Positions 1 through 9,148 of a stretch of DNA of 64,000 nucleotides are shown here, in pieces. The notes under the pieces were generated by a model that was not told where the DNA came from, ran no database searches, and was given only the letters and a program-made list of their open reading frames with translations. The first letter of the stretch is position 1. Each line of letters begins with the position of its first letter. This DNA comes from Lichenicoccus sp965213775 (GTDB lineage: Bacteria; Pseudomonadota; Alphaproteobacteria; Acetobacterales; Acetobacteraceae). The stretch lies in contig CBDCAC010000001.1 in the NCBI GenBank assembly GCA_965213775.1, positions 248,001 to 312,000 on the forward strand, read 5' to 3'. A program made the translations under genes and the position numbers.

Positions 1-955
<955 letters not shown>

Positions 956-1208
956 CGGGCGGCAGCTCCTCGGTGGCGGCGATGGTGCGCACGGATCCGC
1001 CTGCCTGTCACCGCGCGAGCGTGCCGGCGACGCCGCGCGCCGCGCCCGGCCTGCCGCGCCGGGCCAGCCGCGACCAGCTGGGCGGTAGCGAGGCAGCCGA
1101 TGCACCAACCGCTTGATGCGAACGTTCCGCGATGCCATCCTGACGTGTGTTGTGCCGCAGGATTGATCACGCGGAGCCTGTTTGACCCAACTGCGGGCAG
1201 GATGAACG
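956..1208. promoter_or_regulatory. Divergent intergenic region between Old Yellow Enzyme and BTAD regulator genes
   Basis: This 253-bp gap must hold both divergent promoters. I see no convincing operator palindrome or consensus promoter. The segment around 1120-1200 is less GC-rich than its surroundings, as expected for a promoter. Confidence 0.4.
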
Positions 1209-3515
1209 ATGTCCGACTACACGCGTCCGGGCCTGCCGAAGTCGGATCCGTCGCTGCTGCGGCTGCAACTCGTCGGCCCGATGCAGGCCCTGACGCTGGA
1301 CAACGAGAACGTGCTGCCGCCCGGCCGCAAGACGCGCGGCCTGCTCGCGATCCTGGCGATGTCGGGGCGCCGCCCGGTGCTGCGCTCGAAGCTCGCCGAG
1401 ATGCTGTGGAGCCGGCGCTCCGAGGAGCAGGCGCGTGCCTCGCTGCGCCAGGAGATACACCGCCTGCTCGACGCTCTGGCGCCGGTCGGCGCGCCGGTGA
1501 TCAGCGTCGAGCGCCACTCGCTGGCGCTGCGGCCGGCACTCACCGCGGTCGATGCGGAGCGGCTGCTGAACGCCAACGTCAACCACGTCATCGCCCAGGC
1601 GAGTGCGCCGGCGCGGATCCAGCTCGGCGGCGCCGCCGGCGCCGGGGGCTCTGGCGGCAGCATCCTGCCGCCGCTCGACGGCGTGCTGCTGGAGGAGCTG
1701 AACGGCACCGATCCGGCACTCGATGGCTGGCTCGCCGCCGAGCGCAGGCGCCTGCACGAGCATTCCCTGGGGCTGTTCGAATCGGCACTGCAGCGACGGC
1801 CGGAGCCGGTGGCGCTGATCGCCATCTGCCGCCAGCTGCTGCTGCTCGACCCGCTGCACGAGGCCGCCTGGCGCGGCCTGATCCGCACCCAGCTGCTGCA
1901 GGGCGAGCGCGGTGCCGCGCTGCAGAGTGCCGAGCGCTGTGCCGCGCTGTTCAGCCGCCGGGTGTCCGGCGAGCCCGGCGAGGAGACCGGCCGGCTGCTC
2001 AGCGAGCTACGCAGCAGCCTGGCCGCGGTGACGCCGGACGGAGACCGCGAGCCCGCGACGGATGCGGCGCCGGAGGCGGCCCAGGGGGGCATACCGGGGG
2101 CGATATCGGGCGGGATAGCGGGCGCGCCGCTCGACCCGCCGCGACCCGGGCCGATGCCGCAGCTGGTCGCCGGCGAGGCGGCGGAGACGGAGGCGGTGGT
2201 GTCGATGACCGGCCATCGCCTGCGCGGCCGCAGCATCGCGACGCTGGCGGTGCTGCCGGCGCTCGACCTGGATGCCGGCGGCAACGACAAGCTGGTTCCC
2301 GCGCTCACCGAGGAGCTGGTGGCCGGGCTGGCGAGCCGCTCGATCATCGCCGTGATCAGCGGCTCGATGCTGGCCCAGACGCTCGCCGCCGGTCGCGACG
2401 ACGCGCTGCTGCGTCGCAAGTTCGGCCTCGACTACGTGCTGGACGGCACCATCCTGCGCGGCCGCAGCCGGATCCGGATCATCCTGCGCCTGCTCGACCT
2501 GCGCCTGCAGGGCCACGTGGTCTGGGCCAAGCGCTTCGACTGCGAGCCGTCCGACGCCCTGACCCACCTCGACGAGGTGGCCGCGCAGGTCAGCGCGCAG
2601 CTGCCGTGGGAGCTGGTGGTGATCGAGAGCCGGCGCGTCGGCGCGCGCCCGGCCGCGGAACTGAGCGCGGTGCAGCTCGCGCTGCGCGCGCTCTCGCTGG
2701 TGATGCGGTCACAGCGGCAGCAGAACGACAAGGCCGGCGAGCTGCTCGCCCGCGCCCGCACGCTCGATCCGGATCATCCGCTGGTCAGCCTGGTCGAGAC
2801 CATGCGGCACTTCGTCCGCGCCACCCAGTTCTGGGGCAGCTTCGACGCCGAGGGGCGGCTCGCCCAGGCGGCGATGCACGAGGCGATGCAGGGCGGCCAT
2901 GTCGATCCGCCCAGCATCGCGCTGATCGGGCTCATACAGGGCCATCTGCTGGACGATCCAAGCGTCGGGCTGGCCCTGATCGAGCGGGCGCTGCAGGTCG
3001 AGCCCAACCTCGGCATGGGGCTGGTGTTCGCCGCCTTCGTGCTGGCGCGGATCGGCGCGCTCGACGAGGCGGAGCGGCGTTTCGCGCTCTACAAGCGGCT
3101 CTGTCCGCTGCACCCGATGCACTACCTGTTCGACGGCATCGCGGTGACCATCGCGCTGCTGCAGGGCCGCGACGAGGAGGCGGCCAGCCTGGGCCGCGAG
3201 CTGGTCGAGCTGTCGCCCTCGCTGCTGTATCCGGCGATCCCCTGCCTCGCCGCCTTCGGCCATCTCGGCCTGCGCGAGGACGCGGAGCGGCTGCTGGCCC
3301 GCATCCACGGCCTGGCGCCGGGGCTGAGCATCGAGGACGTGCTCGGCGAGGCGCGCCTGCGCCGGGAGGTGGATCGCGCGCGGATCGCGGACGGGCTGCG
3401 TCTGGCCGGGATGGCGACGCACCGGGACCGCGACCGGCGGTCGGCCGAGCAGGCAGGCCAGCCGGCGGAGGCGATGCCCGGAGAGGCGGCGTGCGGCGTG
3501 CGCTTGGCGACCTGA
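1209..3515 (+). CDS. BTAD/TolB-like/TPR transcriptional regulator
   Basis: 768-residue putative regulator. Residues about 15-100 resemble the winged-helix N-terminus of SARP/AfsR-type activators (a LRLQLVGPM-like start, KTRGLLAILAM, LAEMLWSRRSEEQARASLRQEI). Residues about 100-260 fit a bacterial transcriptional activation (BTAD) helical domain. A Pro/Gly-rich linker follows. Residues about 340-470 fit a TolB-like N-terminal fold (IATLAVLPALDL... LTEELVAGLASRSIIAVISGSM... LDGTILRGRSRIRI). The rest is helical TPR-like repeat. This architecture recurs in proteobacterial putative adenylate-cyclase-like or regulatory proteins without a catalytic domain. No membrane segment is evident. Targets are unknown; the divergent Old Yellow Enzyme gene is the obvious candidate. 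Confidence 0.8.
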   Translation: MSDYTRPGLPKSDPSLLRLQLVGPMQALTLDNENVLPPGRKTRGLLAILAMSGRRPVLRSKLAEMLWSRRSEEQARASLRQEIHRLLDALAPVGAPVISVERHSLALRPALTAVDAERLLNANVNHVIAQASAPARIQLGGAAGAGGSGGSILPPLDGVLLEELNGTDPALDGWLAAERRRLHEHSLGLFESALQRRPEPVALIAICRQLLLLDPLHEAAWRGLIRTQLLQGERGAALQSAERCAALFSRRVSGEPGEETGRLLSELRSSLAAVTPDGDREPATDAAPEAAQGGIPGAISGGIAGAPLDPPRPGPMPQLVAGEAAETEAVVSMTGHRLRGRSIATLAVLPALDLDAGGNDKLVPALTEELVAGLASRSIIAVISGSMLAQTLAAGRDDALLRRKFGLDYVLDGTILRGRSRIRIILRLLDLRLQGHVVWAKRFDCEPSDALTHLDEVAAQVSAQLPWELVVIESRRVGARPAAELSAVQLALRALSLVMRSQRQQNDKAGELLARARTLDPDHPLVSLVETMRHFVRATQFWGSFDAEGRLAQAAMHEAMQGGHVDPPSIALIGLIQGHLLDDPSVGLALIERALQVEPNLGMGLVFAAFVLARIGALDEAERRFALYKRLCPLHPMHYLFDGIAVTIALLQGRDEEAASLGRELVELSPSLLYPAIPCLAAFGHLGLREDAERLLARIHGLAPGLSIEDVLGEARLRREVDRARIADGLRLAGMATHRDRDRRSAEQAGQPAEAMPGEAACGVRLAT

Positions 3516-3600
3516 ACGCGTCGGGCTAGAACGCAGCGCCGTCCGCGCCGCCTGGCCGGCACGCCCGCGCGACTTCCAGAGGCACCATGCCAGAGGCATC

Positions 3601-4098
3601 ATGATCGCCCGCATCCGCCCCCTCGTCCCGATCCTCCTCCTCGCCGCCTGCTCGGGCCACGACAGCGGCGGCCGCACCGTCGACACCACCGGCGATACCT
3701 CGGCGCTCAGCACGCCGCACAACCACCTGCTGGGAGAGGATCGCAGCGCCACCGGCGGCGACCAGACCCAGGCCGGGGTGAACGCCTATCTCTGGCGCGG
3801 CGCGATCGACACGCTGTCCTTCATGCCGTTCGCGTCCGCCGACCCGATCGGCGGCATCATCATCACCGACTGGTACACGCCGCCGACCACCGTCGCCGAG
3901 CGCTTCAAGGCGACCGCCTACGTGCTCGGCAGGCAGCTTCGCTCCGACGCGATACGGGTCGCGATCTTCCGCCAGACGCTGCAGGACGGCCAGTGGTCGG
4001 ACGCCACGGTCGCGCCGAACACCGCGCCCGACATCACCAACAAGATCCTCGCGCGCGCCCGACAGCTTCGCGCCGACGCCGGCCAGGCCGGGAATTGA
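3601..4098 (+). CDS. DUF3576-family lipoprotein
   Basis: 165 residues starting with a lipoprotein signal: positive start, hydrophobic stretch and lipobox LLAAC, lipidated Cys at about residue 18. The mature part carries the conserved DUF3576 pattern (GVNAYLWRGAIDTLSFMP, ADPIGGIIITDWY, RFKATAYVLGRQLRSDAIRVAIFRQ, NKILARARQLR). In alphaproteobacteria this family commonly lies directly upstream of leuS, as here (49-bp gap), so it probably heads the leuS-lptE-holA transcription unit. Its role in the envelope is not known; localisation to the outer membrane is inferred from the lipobox. Confidence 0.85.
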   Translation: MIARIRPLVPILLLAACSGHDSGGRTVDTTGDTSALSTPHNHLLGEDRSATGGDQTQAGVNAYLWRGAIDTLSFMPFASADPIGGIIITDWYTPPTTVAERFKATAYVLGRQLRSDAIRVAIFRQTLQDGQWSDATVAPNTAPDITNKILARARQLRADAGQAGN

Positions 4099-4147
4099 GG
4101 GCGGTGTCGATCGGCCGCCCGCGCTCGAGCGCGGGTCGCCGCCGCCC

Positions 4148-6745
4148 ATGAGCGACGCGGCCGCGCATGATTTCCGGCAGAGCGAGCCGCGCTGGCAGGC
4201 CGAGTGGGCGCGTCGCGGCTGCTTCAGCGTCGCCGACGTGCCGCCCGAGGGCCAGCCGACCTACTACGTGCTGGAGATGTTCCCCTATCCCAGCGGCCAG
4301 CTGCATATGGGGCACGTGCGCAACTATACGCTGGGCGACGTGGTTGCGCGCTACAAGCGCGCGCGCGGCTTCGCGGTGCTGCATCCGATGGGCTGGGACG
4401 CCTTCGGCCTGCCGGCGGAGAACGCCGCGCGCGAACGCGGCGTGCATCCGGCGGAGTGGACGCGCGGCAACATCGCGACCATGCGGCAGACGCTGCAGCG
4501 GCTCGGCTTCTCGCTGAACTGGGACCGCGAGTTCGCCACCTGCGAGCCGCGCTATTACGGCCAGCAGCAGAAGCTGTTCCTCGACCTGCACGCCGCCGGA
4601 CTGGTCGAGCGGCGCGAGAGCTGGGTCAACTGGGATCCGGTCGACGAGACCGTGCTGGCCAACGAGCAGGTGGTCGAGGGGCGCGGCTGGCGCTCCGGCG
4701 CGCCGATCGAGACCAAGCGGCTCAGCCAGTGGTTCCTGCGCATCACCGAGGCGGCGCCGCAGCTGCTGGCCGAGCTCGACCGGCTGCAGCGCTGGCCGGA
4801 GCGCGTGCGCGCCATGCAGGCGCGCTGGATCGGCCGCTCGGAGGGCGCGCGGATCCGCTTCGCGCTGACCGCGGCGATCGACGGCATCGATGCGGTCGAG
4901 GTGTTCACTACCCGGCCGGACACGCTGTTCGGCATGGCCTTCCTGGCGATCGCGCCGCAGCACCCGCTGGCCGCCGCGGTCGCCGCCCGCGATGAGGCGG
5001 CGGCGCGCTTCGTCGCCGCCTGCCGCAGCGCCGGCACCAGCGAGGCGGCGATCGAGACCGCCGAGAAGCGCGGCTTCGACACCGGCCTGCGCGTCGCCCA
5101 CCCGTTCCTGCCCGGCGTCGCGTTCCCGGTCTGGATCGCCAACTTCGTGCTGATGGAGTACGGCACCGGCGCCATCTTCGGCTGCCCGTGCGGCGACCAG
5201 CGCGACCACGACTTCGCCACCCGCTACGGGATCGGGTTCATCGACGTGGTGCTGCCCGCCGGCGACGCGGCTCACGCGGGGCGCGCCTATGACGGGCCGG
5301 GCACGCTGATCAATTCCGGCTTCCTCGACGGCCTTGACACCCAGGACGGCATACGCGCCGCCATCGCGCGGCTGGAGCAGCAGGGCGTCGGACGCGGCGT
5401 GGTGAACTGGCGGCTGCGCGACTGGGGCGTCTCGCGGCAGCGCTATTGGGGCTGCCCGATCCCGATCATCCACTGCGCGCGGTGCGGCGCGCAGCCGGTG
5501 CCCGACGACCAGCTTCCGGTGATCCTGCCCGACGATGTCCGCTTCGACCGTCCCGGCAATCCGCTCGACCACCATCCCACCTGGAAGCACGTCGCCTGCC
5601 CGCGCTGCGGCGAGGCGGCGACGCGCGAGACCGACACCTTCGACACCTTCGTCGACAGCTCGTGGTACTTCGCCCGCTTCACCGCTCCGGACGCGACGAC
5701 GCCGACCCGCGCCGAGGCCGCCGACCGCTGGCTGCCGGTGGACCAGTATATCGGCGGCATCGAGCACGCGATCCTGCACCTGCTCTATGCCCGCTTCTTC
5801 ACCCGCGCGATGCGCGCGACCGGCCATCTCGGGGTGGACGAGCCGTTCGCGGGGCTGTTCACCCAGGGCATGGTCAGCCACGAGAGCTACCGCGACGAGG
5901 CCGCCGGCGTCTGGCTGTATCCCGAGCAGGTCGAGCGGAGCGGCGACGGTGCGCGGCGACGCGACACCGGTGCGCCGGTCACGGTCGGCCGCGTCGAGAA
6001 GATGTCGAAGTCGCGGCGCAACACCATCAGCCCGACCGCGATCATCGAGCGCTTCGGCGCCGACACCGCGCGCTGGTTCGTGCTCTCCGACAGCCCGCCG
6101 GAGCGCGACATGGAGTGGACCGAGGCGGGCATCGCCGGCGCCGCCCGCTTCACCCAGCGCCTGTACCGCCTGGTCTCGTCCGCCGCCAGGCCAGCGCCCT
6201 CCCGGGGTGCCGGGATCGCCGAGGCGGGTAACGCCGAGGCACCCGACGCGCTGCGACGCGCCACCCACCGGACCATCGCGGCGGTGACCGAGGCGCTGGA
6301 CTCCTTCACCTTCAACGTCGCCGTCGCGCGGCTGCACGAGCTCGCCTCCGCACTCTCGGACTCCGAGCACGTCGCGGGCAGCGGCGAGGCGCTCGCCGAG
6401 GCGCGACGCGAGGCGGCCGTGACGCTCTGCCTGCTGATCGCGCCGATGATGCCGCACCTCGCCGAGAGCCTGCTGGCGCTGCTCGAGCCGGGCGGCCGGC
6501 TCGCCGCGGAACGCCCGTGGCCGCAGGCCGATCCGGCGCTGCTCGAGGTGCTGCGCGTCACCATCGCGGTGCAGGTCATGGGCAAGCTGCGCGGCACCAT
6601 CGAGACCGCGCCGGACGAGGCGGCCGGCCGGGTGCTCGAGGCCGCCGAGCGCGAGCCCAACGTGCAGCGCCTGCTCGCCGGCAAGCGCATCGTCAAGCGC
6701 ATCCACGTGCCGAACCGCATCGTCAACTTCGTGGTCGCCGGATGA
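4148..6745 (+). CDS. leuS: Leucine--tRNA ligase
   Basis: Class I aminoacyl-tRNA synthetase of 865 residues, normal for bacteria, charging tRNA-Leu in the cytosol. The HIGH box is HMGH at residues 53-56 and the KMSKS box is at about 618-622. The CP1 editing domain is recognisable (TTRPDTLFGMAF, EYGTGAIFGCPCGDQRDHDFA). Two CxxC pairs (CARC, CPRC) give a zinc site. The C-terminal anticodon-binding and tail domains end with a conserved KRIVKRIHVPNRIVNFV stretch. Its stop codon overlaps the lptE start by ATGA, so translation is probably coupled. No inactivating lesion is visible. Confidence 0.98.
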   Translation: MSDAAAHDFRQSEPRWQAEWARRGCFSVADVPPEGQPTYYVLEMFPYPSGQLHMGHVRNYTLGDVVARYKRARGFAVLHPMGWDAFGLPAENAARERGVHPAEWTRGNIATMRQTLQRLGFSLNWDREFATCEPRYYGQQQKLFLDLHAAGLVERRESWVNWDPVDETVLANEQVVEGRGWRSGAPIETKRLSQWFLRITEAAPQLLAELDRLQRWPERVRAMQARWIGRSEGARIRFALTAAIDGIDAVEVFTTRPDTLFGMAFLAIAPQHPLAAAVAARDEAAARFVAACRSAGTSEAAIETAEKRGFDTGLRVAHPFLPGVAFPVWIANFVLMEYGTGAIFGCPCGDQRDHDFATRYGIGFIDVVLPAGDAAHAGRAYDGPGTLINSGFLDGLDTQDGIRAAIARLEQQGVGRGVVNWRLRDWGVSRQRYWGCPIPIIHCARCGAQPVPDDQLPVILPDDVRFDRPGNPLDHHPTWKHVACPRCGEAATRETDTFDTFVDSSWYFARFTAPDATTPTRAEAADRWLPVDQYIGGIEHAILHLLYARFFTRAMRATGHLGVDEPFAGLFTQGMVSHESYRDEAAGVWLYPEQVERSGDGARRRDTGAPVTVGRVEKMSKSRRNTISPTAIIERFGADTARWFVLSDSPPERDMEWTEAGIAGAARFTQRLYRLVSSAARPAPSRGAGIAEAGNAEAPDALRRATHRTIAAVTEALDSFTFNVAVARLHELASALSDSEHVAGSGEALAEARREAAVTLCLLIAPMMPHLAESLLALLEPGGRLAAERPWPQADPALLEVLRVTIAVQVMGKLRGTIETAPDEAAGRVLEAAEREPNVQRLLAGKRIVKRIHVPNRIVNFVVAG

Positions 6746-7416
6746 GGCGCCGGGCGGCGGCGCTGCTGGGCTGCCTGACGCTCGCGGGATGCGGCTTCCA
6801 TCCGCTGCACGGCGAGCGGCCGGACGCGCAGCTGCCGGAGATCTTTGTCGCCACCATTCCCGGCCGGCCCGGTCAGCTGCTCCGGCAGGAGCTGCAGCAG
6901 CGTCTGGCCGGATCCAGCGACGCAGCACCGCAGGACTACACGCTGCGCGTCGCCTACGGGCTCAGCAACGAGGCGATCGACGTCCACGGCGACAACACCA
7001 GCGGCCGCAACCGCATCGTCGGCCGCGCCACCTGGACCCTATCCAGCGTCGCGCCGAACCCGGTCACCCTGACCACCGGCAGCGCCCGCTCGGTCGACGG
7101 CTTCGACACCATCGACACCCAGTATTTCGCCGCCACCATCGCCAGCGAGACCACCTTCGGGCGTGTCGCCGGCAACCTCGCGGACTCGATCACGACCCAG
7201 ATCGCCACCTGGTTCGCGGCTCATCCCGCAGGCACCGGCGCGACGACCGCCGGGTCGGGCGCGTCGCCGAACCCGAACCCCACCCCCGCCGCGGAGCAGC
7301 CCGCCTCGGGCTTCCTCGGGCCGCAGGACGTGCCGGGCGACAACGACCAGTCCCCCCTGCAGCAGATCGGCCCGGACGGACTGCCCTCCGACGCGATCGG
7401 CCGCACCACGCACTGA
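6742..7416 (+). CDS. lptE: LPS-assembly lipoprotein LptE
   Basis: 224-residue outer-membrane lipoprotein that plugs LptD and helps insert lipopolysaccharide. A short signal ends in the lipobox LTLAGC at about residue 14, followed by GFHPLHG, the typical LptE N-terminus. The fold region (GQLLRQELQQRL, DYTLRVAYGL, RNRIVGRATWTL, TTFGRVAGNLADSITTQIATWFA) matches alphaproteobacterial LptE. A low-complexity Pro/Asn/Ala tail follows and is unlikely to be conserved. The ATG overlaps the leuS stop by four bases. holA follows; the leuS-lptE-holA order is common in alphaproteobacteria. Confidence 0.93.
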   Translation: MRRRAAALLGCLTLAGCGFHPLHGERPDAQLPEIFVATIPGRPGQLLRQELQQRLAGSSDAAPQDYTLRVAYGLSNEAIDVHGDNTSGRNRIVGRATWTLSSVAPNPVTLTTGSARSVDGFDTIDTQYFAATIASETTFGRVAGNLADSITTQIATWFAAHPAGTGATTAGSGASPNPNPTPAAEQPASGFLGPQDVPGDNDQSPLQQIGPDGLPSDAIGRTTH

Positions 7417-7486
7417 GCGGCCGCTCGATGATCCCGACGAGCGGCCGCTCGATGATCCCGACGAGCGGCCGCTCGATGATCCCGTC
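7415..7486. repeat. Three tandem 24-bp repeats between lptE and holA
   Basis: Three head-to-tail 24-bp units (7415-7438, 7439-7462, 7463-7486); the third differs by one base. Each contains the palindrome GCGGCCGC. The first unit overlaps the lptE stop codon. Read in the holA frame they give repeated ERPLDDPD, but that frame is probably untranslated because a good ATG lies downstream at 7532. Confidence 0.95.
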
Positions 7487-7531
7487 CCCGAGGCGGCGCG
7501 AGGCCGCGATGCGGCGGCGGTCGCGGCGCGG

Positions 7532-8569
7532 ATGAAGCCCGACGCCGGCCAGGTCGCGCGGCTGCTGGCGGCACCGGTCAGGCTGCGCGCGATCCTGCTG
7601 CACGGCGACGATCACGGCCTGATCCGCGAGCGGGCGAGCGAGGCGGCGCGCGCCGCCGCGGGCGGGCTGGAGGATCCGTTCCGCGTCGCCATCCTCGGCC
7701 GCGAGGCGCATGACCGGCTGGAAGAGGAGGCGACCGCGCTATCGCTCTCCGGCGGCCGGCGGGTGGTCTGGCTGCGCGAGGCGCAGGACACGCTGCACGG
7801 CACCGTGACCAGGCTGATCGGCGGTCCGGCGCGATCCGCCGACCCTGGCGAGGGGGCGCTGATCGTGATCGAGGCGCCGGGGCTCGCCTCGCGGTCCAAG
7901 CTGCGCGCCGCGATCGAGGCCGCTGCGGACGCCGCCTCCATCGCCTGCTACGCCGAGGAGGGCCGTGCGCTGGAAGCCTCGCTCGCCCGCATGCTGGAGG
8001 TGGCGCGGGTGCGGATCGATCCCGACGCGCTGACCTGGCTGGCGCAGCGCCTGGGTGCCGACCGCGCCGCCAGCCGCGGCGAGGTGGAGAAGCTGGTGCT
8101 CTACGCGGGCGACGAGGGGCGGATCACGCTGGACGACGTGCAGGCCGTCACCGGCGACGCCGCGTCGGCCTCGCTGGAGGACGCGGCCTTCGCCGCCACC
8201 GCGGGTGATCGCCCGGGTGCGGACCTCGCCATCGAGCGTGCGCTGTCGGAGGGCTCGTCGCCGATCGCGCTCGCGCGGGTGCTGCTGTCGCACCTGCACC
8301 GGCTGCGCCAGGTGCTGCTGCTCATCGAGGGCGGCGGCTCCGCGTCCGACGCGATGCGCGGCCTGCGTCCGCCGGTGTTCTTCAAGCGCCAGGGCCAGTT
8401 CACGCGCGCGCTGTCGCTGTGGAGTGCCGCCTCCCTGTTCGAGGCGGCGGTGGAGACCAACCGGCTCGAGCTCGCGTGCAAGCGCACCGGCGCGCCGGAC
8501 CTGGCGCTGGCGCGGCGGCACGTCGCCTGGCTCGCCTCGCGCGCCGCGGCCCGCGCCCGCCCGCGCTGA
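7532..8569 (+). CDS. holA: DNA polymerase III subunit delta
   Basis: 345-residue clamp-loader delta subunit, which opens the beta clamp during replication. The N-terminal degenerate P-loop region reads RAILLHGDDHGLIRERASEAARAA, followed by LSLSGGRRVVWLREA and the middle lid region with EVEKLVLYAGDEG and LDDVQAVTGDAASASLEDAAFAA. The C-terminal collar contains VLLSHLHRLRQVLLLIEGG and RPPVFFKRQGQFTRAL. I chose ATG 7532 because it gives the normal family length and starts just before the conserved domain; the open frame continues upstream through the 24-bp repeats. It is the last gene of the leuS-lptE-holA unit. Confidence 0.93.
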   Translation: MKPDAGQVARLLAAPVRLRAILLHGDDHGLIRERASEAARAAAGGLEDPFRVAILGREAHDRLEEEATALSLSGGRRVVWLREAQDTLHGTVTRLIGGPARSADPGEGALIVIEAPGLASRSKLRAAIEAAADAASIACYAEEGRALEASLARMLEVARVRIDPDALTWLAQRLGADRAASRGEVEKLVLYAGDEGRITLDDVQAVTGDAASASLEDAAFAATAGDRPGADLAIERALSEGSSPIALARVLLSHLHRLRQVLLLIEGGGSASDAMRGLRPPVFFKRQGQFTRALSLWSAASLFEAAVETNRLELACKRTGAPDLALARRHVAWLASRAAARARPR

Positions 8570-8650
8570 TTGGCTGCGGCGACCCGGTCAGGCGATGCGC
8601 GCGGCGCACGCTTGCCGGAGCGCGCCGATGACGATAGGAAGAGTCCGGTT

Positions 8651-8965
8651 GTCCGCGTAGCTCAGCCGGATAGAGCACAGGATTCCTTGTCACCAACTGG
8701 GCGTCGCGAGGGGAAACCGCGCGGCGGATCCGCTCAAAGTCGGGGAAAGCTGAGGTGCCCGTGCACCGTGCCGATCCCGAGCCAAGCCTGCCGCCGAAGG
8801 GCGTCGGGAAGGTGTAGAGACTGGACGGGCGGCACCTAAGGGTTCCGGCCTAGGGTGAAGGGACAGTCCAGACCACGAACGCCTCCGGCCCGGCCGGCGG
8901 CGGCGGCGAAAGCCGAAGTGGGATGAATCCTGGGGCCGTGGGTTCGAATCCCGCCGCGGACACCA
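8651..8965 (+). tRNA. tRNA-Arg(CCU), interrupted by a group I intron in the anticodon loop
   Basis: The 5' exon (8651-8687) has acceptor strand GTCCGCG, a D-arm (GCTCAGCCGGATAGAGC) and the anticodon stem-loop up to anticodon CCT at 8685-8687. The 3' exon (8926-8965) starts AATCCTG, completing the anticodon loop and stem, then a T-arm (GTGGGTTCGAATCCC), the acceptor complement CGCGGAC, discriminator A and an encoded CCA. Joining them gives a standard 77-nt tRNA. The insertion lies directly after the third anticodon base. Group I introns in tRNA-Arg(CCU) are known from Agrobacterium. Confidence 0.96.
8688..8925 (+). ncRNA. Group I intron (IC3-like) in tRNA-Arg(CCU)
   Basis: 238-nt intron ending in the expected terminal G (8925). 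It has the conserved core seen in the Azoarcus and Agrobacterium tRNA introns: GGGGAAACC capping P2, CCGAGCCAAGC, AAGGTGTAGAGACTGGACGG and GGTGAAGGGACAGTCCAG, so P7 forms from GACTGGAC with CAGTCC. An internal guide GGG (8699-8701) can pair with the exon end CCT to make P1 with a U-G wobble at the splice site. There is no room for a homing endonuclease. Self-splicing is inferred from the intact core. Confidence 0.95.
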
Positions 8966-8993
8966 AACCCTCTTTGATTGCGAAAACTGAGGC

Positions 8994-9144
8994 TATACCG
9001 ATGGCCTTTGCATTTGACCATGCGAGGCCAGGGCTCTGCCCTGGAGCCGCTCAAGGCGAGGCCTTGAGAATCCAACTGTCTTAGTAAGATGGTTTCCAAA
9101 GGCCGAGGCCTTTGGCGGGTCTGGGCAAAGCCCAGCCTTGCCTT
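8994..9144. repeat. Palindromic intergenic element, copy 1
   Basis: Family of imperfect palindromes. This copy starts with an ATACC..GGC.TTTGCAT.TGACCATGCG segment shared with copy 4 at 38191, then a hairpin AGGGCTCTGCCCT, a hairpin around CTCAAGG/CCTTGAG and a hairpin AAAGGCCGAGGCCTTT. It ends with GGGC..GCCCAGCCTTGCC. It sits between the tRNA-Arg end and the convergent MFS gene, where it may act as a terminator. Confidence 0.88.
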
Positions 9145-9148
9145 GGTG

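Noticed and set aside
4034..6928. 964-codon open frame antisense to leuS
   Set aside because: LeuS is complete on the other strand with all motifs; the antisense product is low-complexity.
7415..7486. CRISPR array
   Set aside because: Three units are directly adjacent with no spacers, and no cas genes are present. The same holds for the 15-bp repeats at 17870.
8700..8930. Protein-coding frame within the tRNA intron region
   Set aside because: The sequence matches a group I intron core and short frames lack any coding signal.
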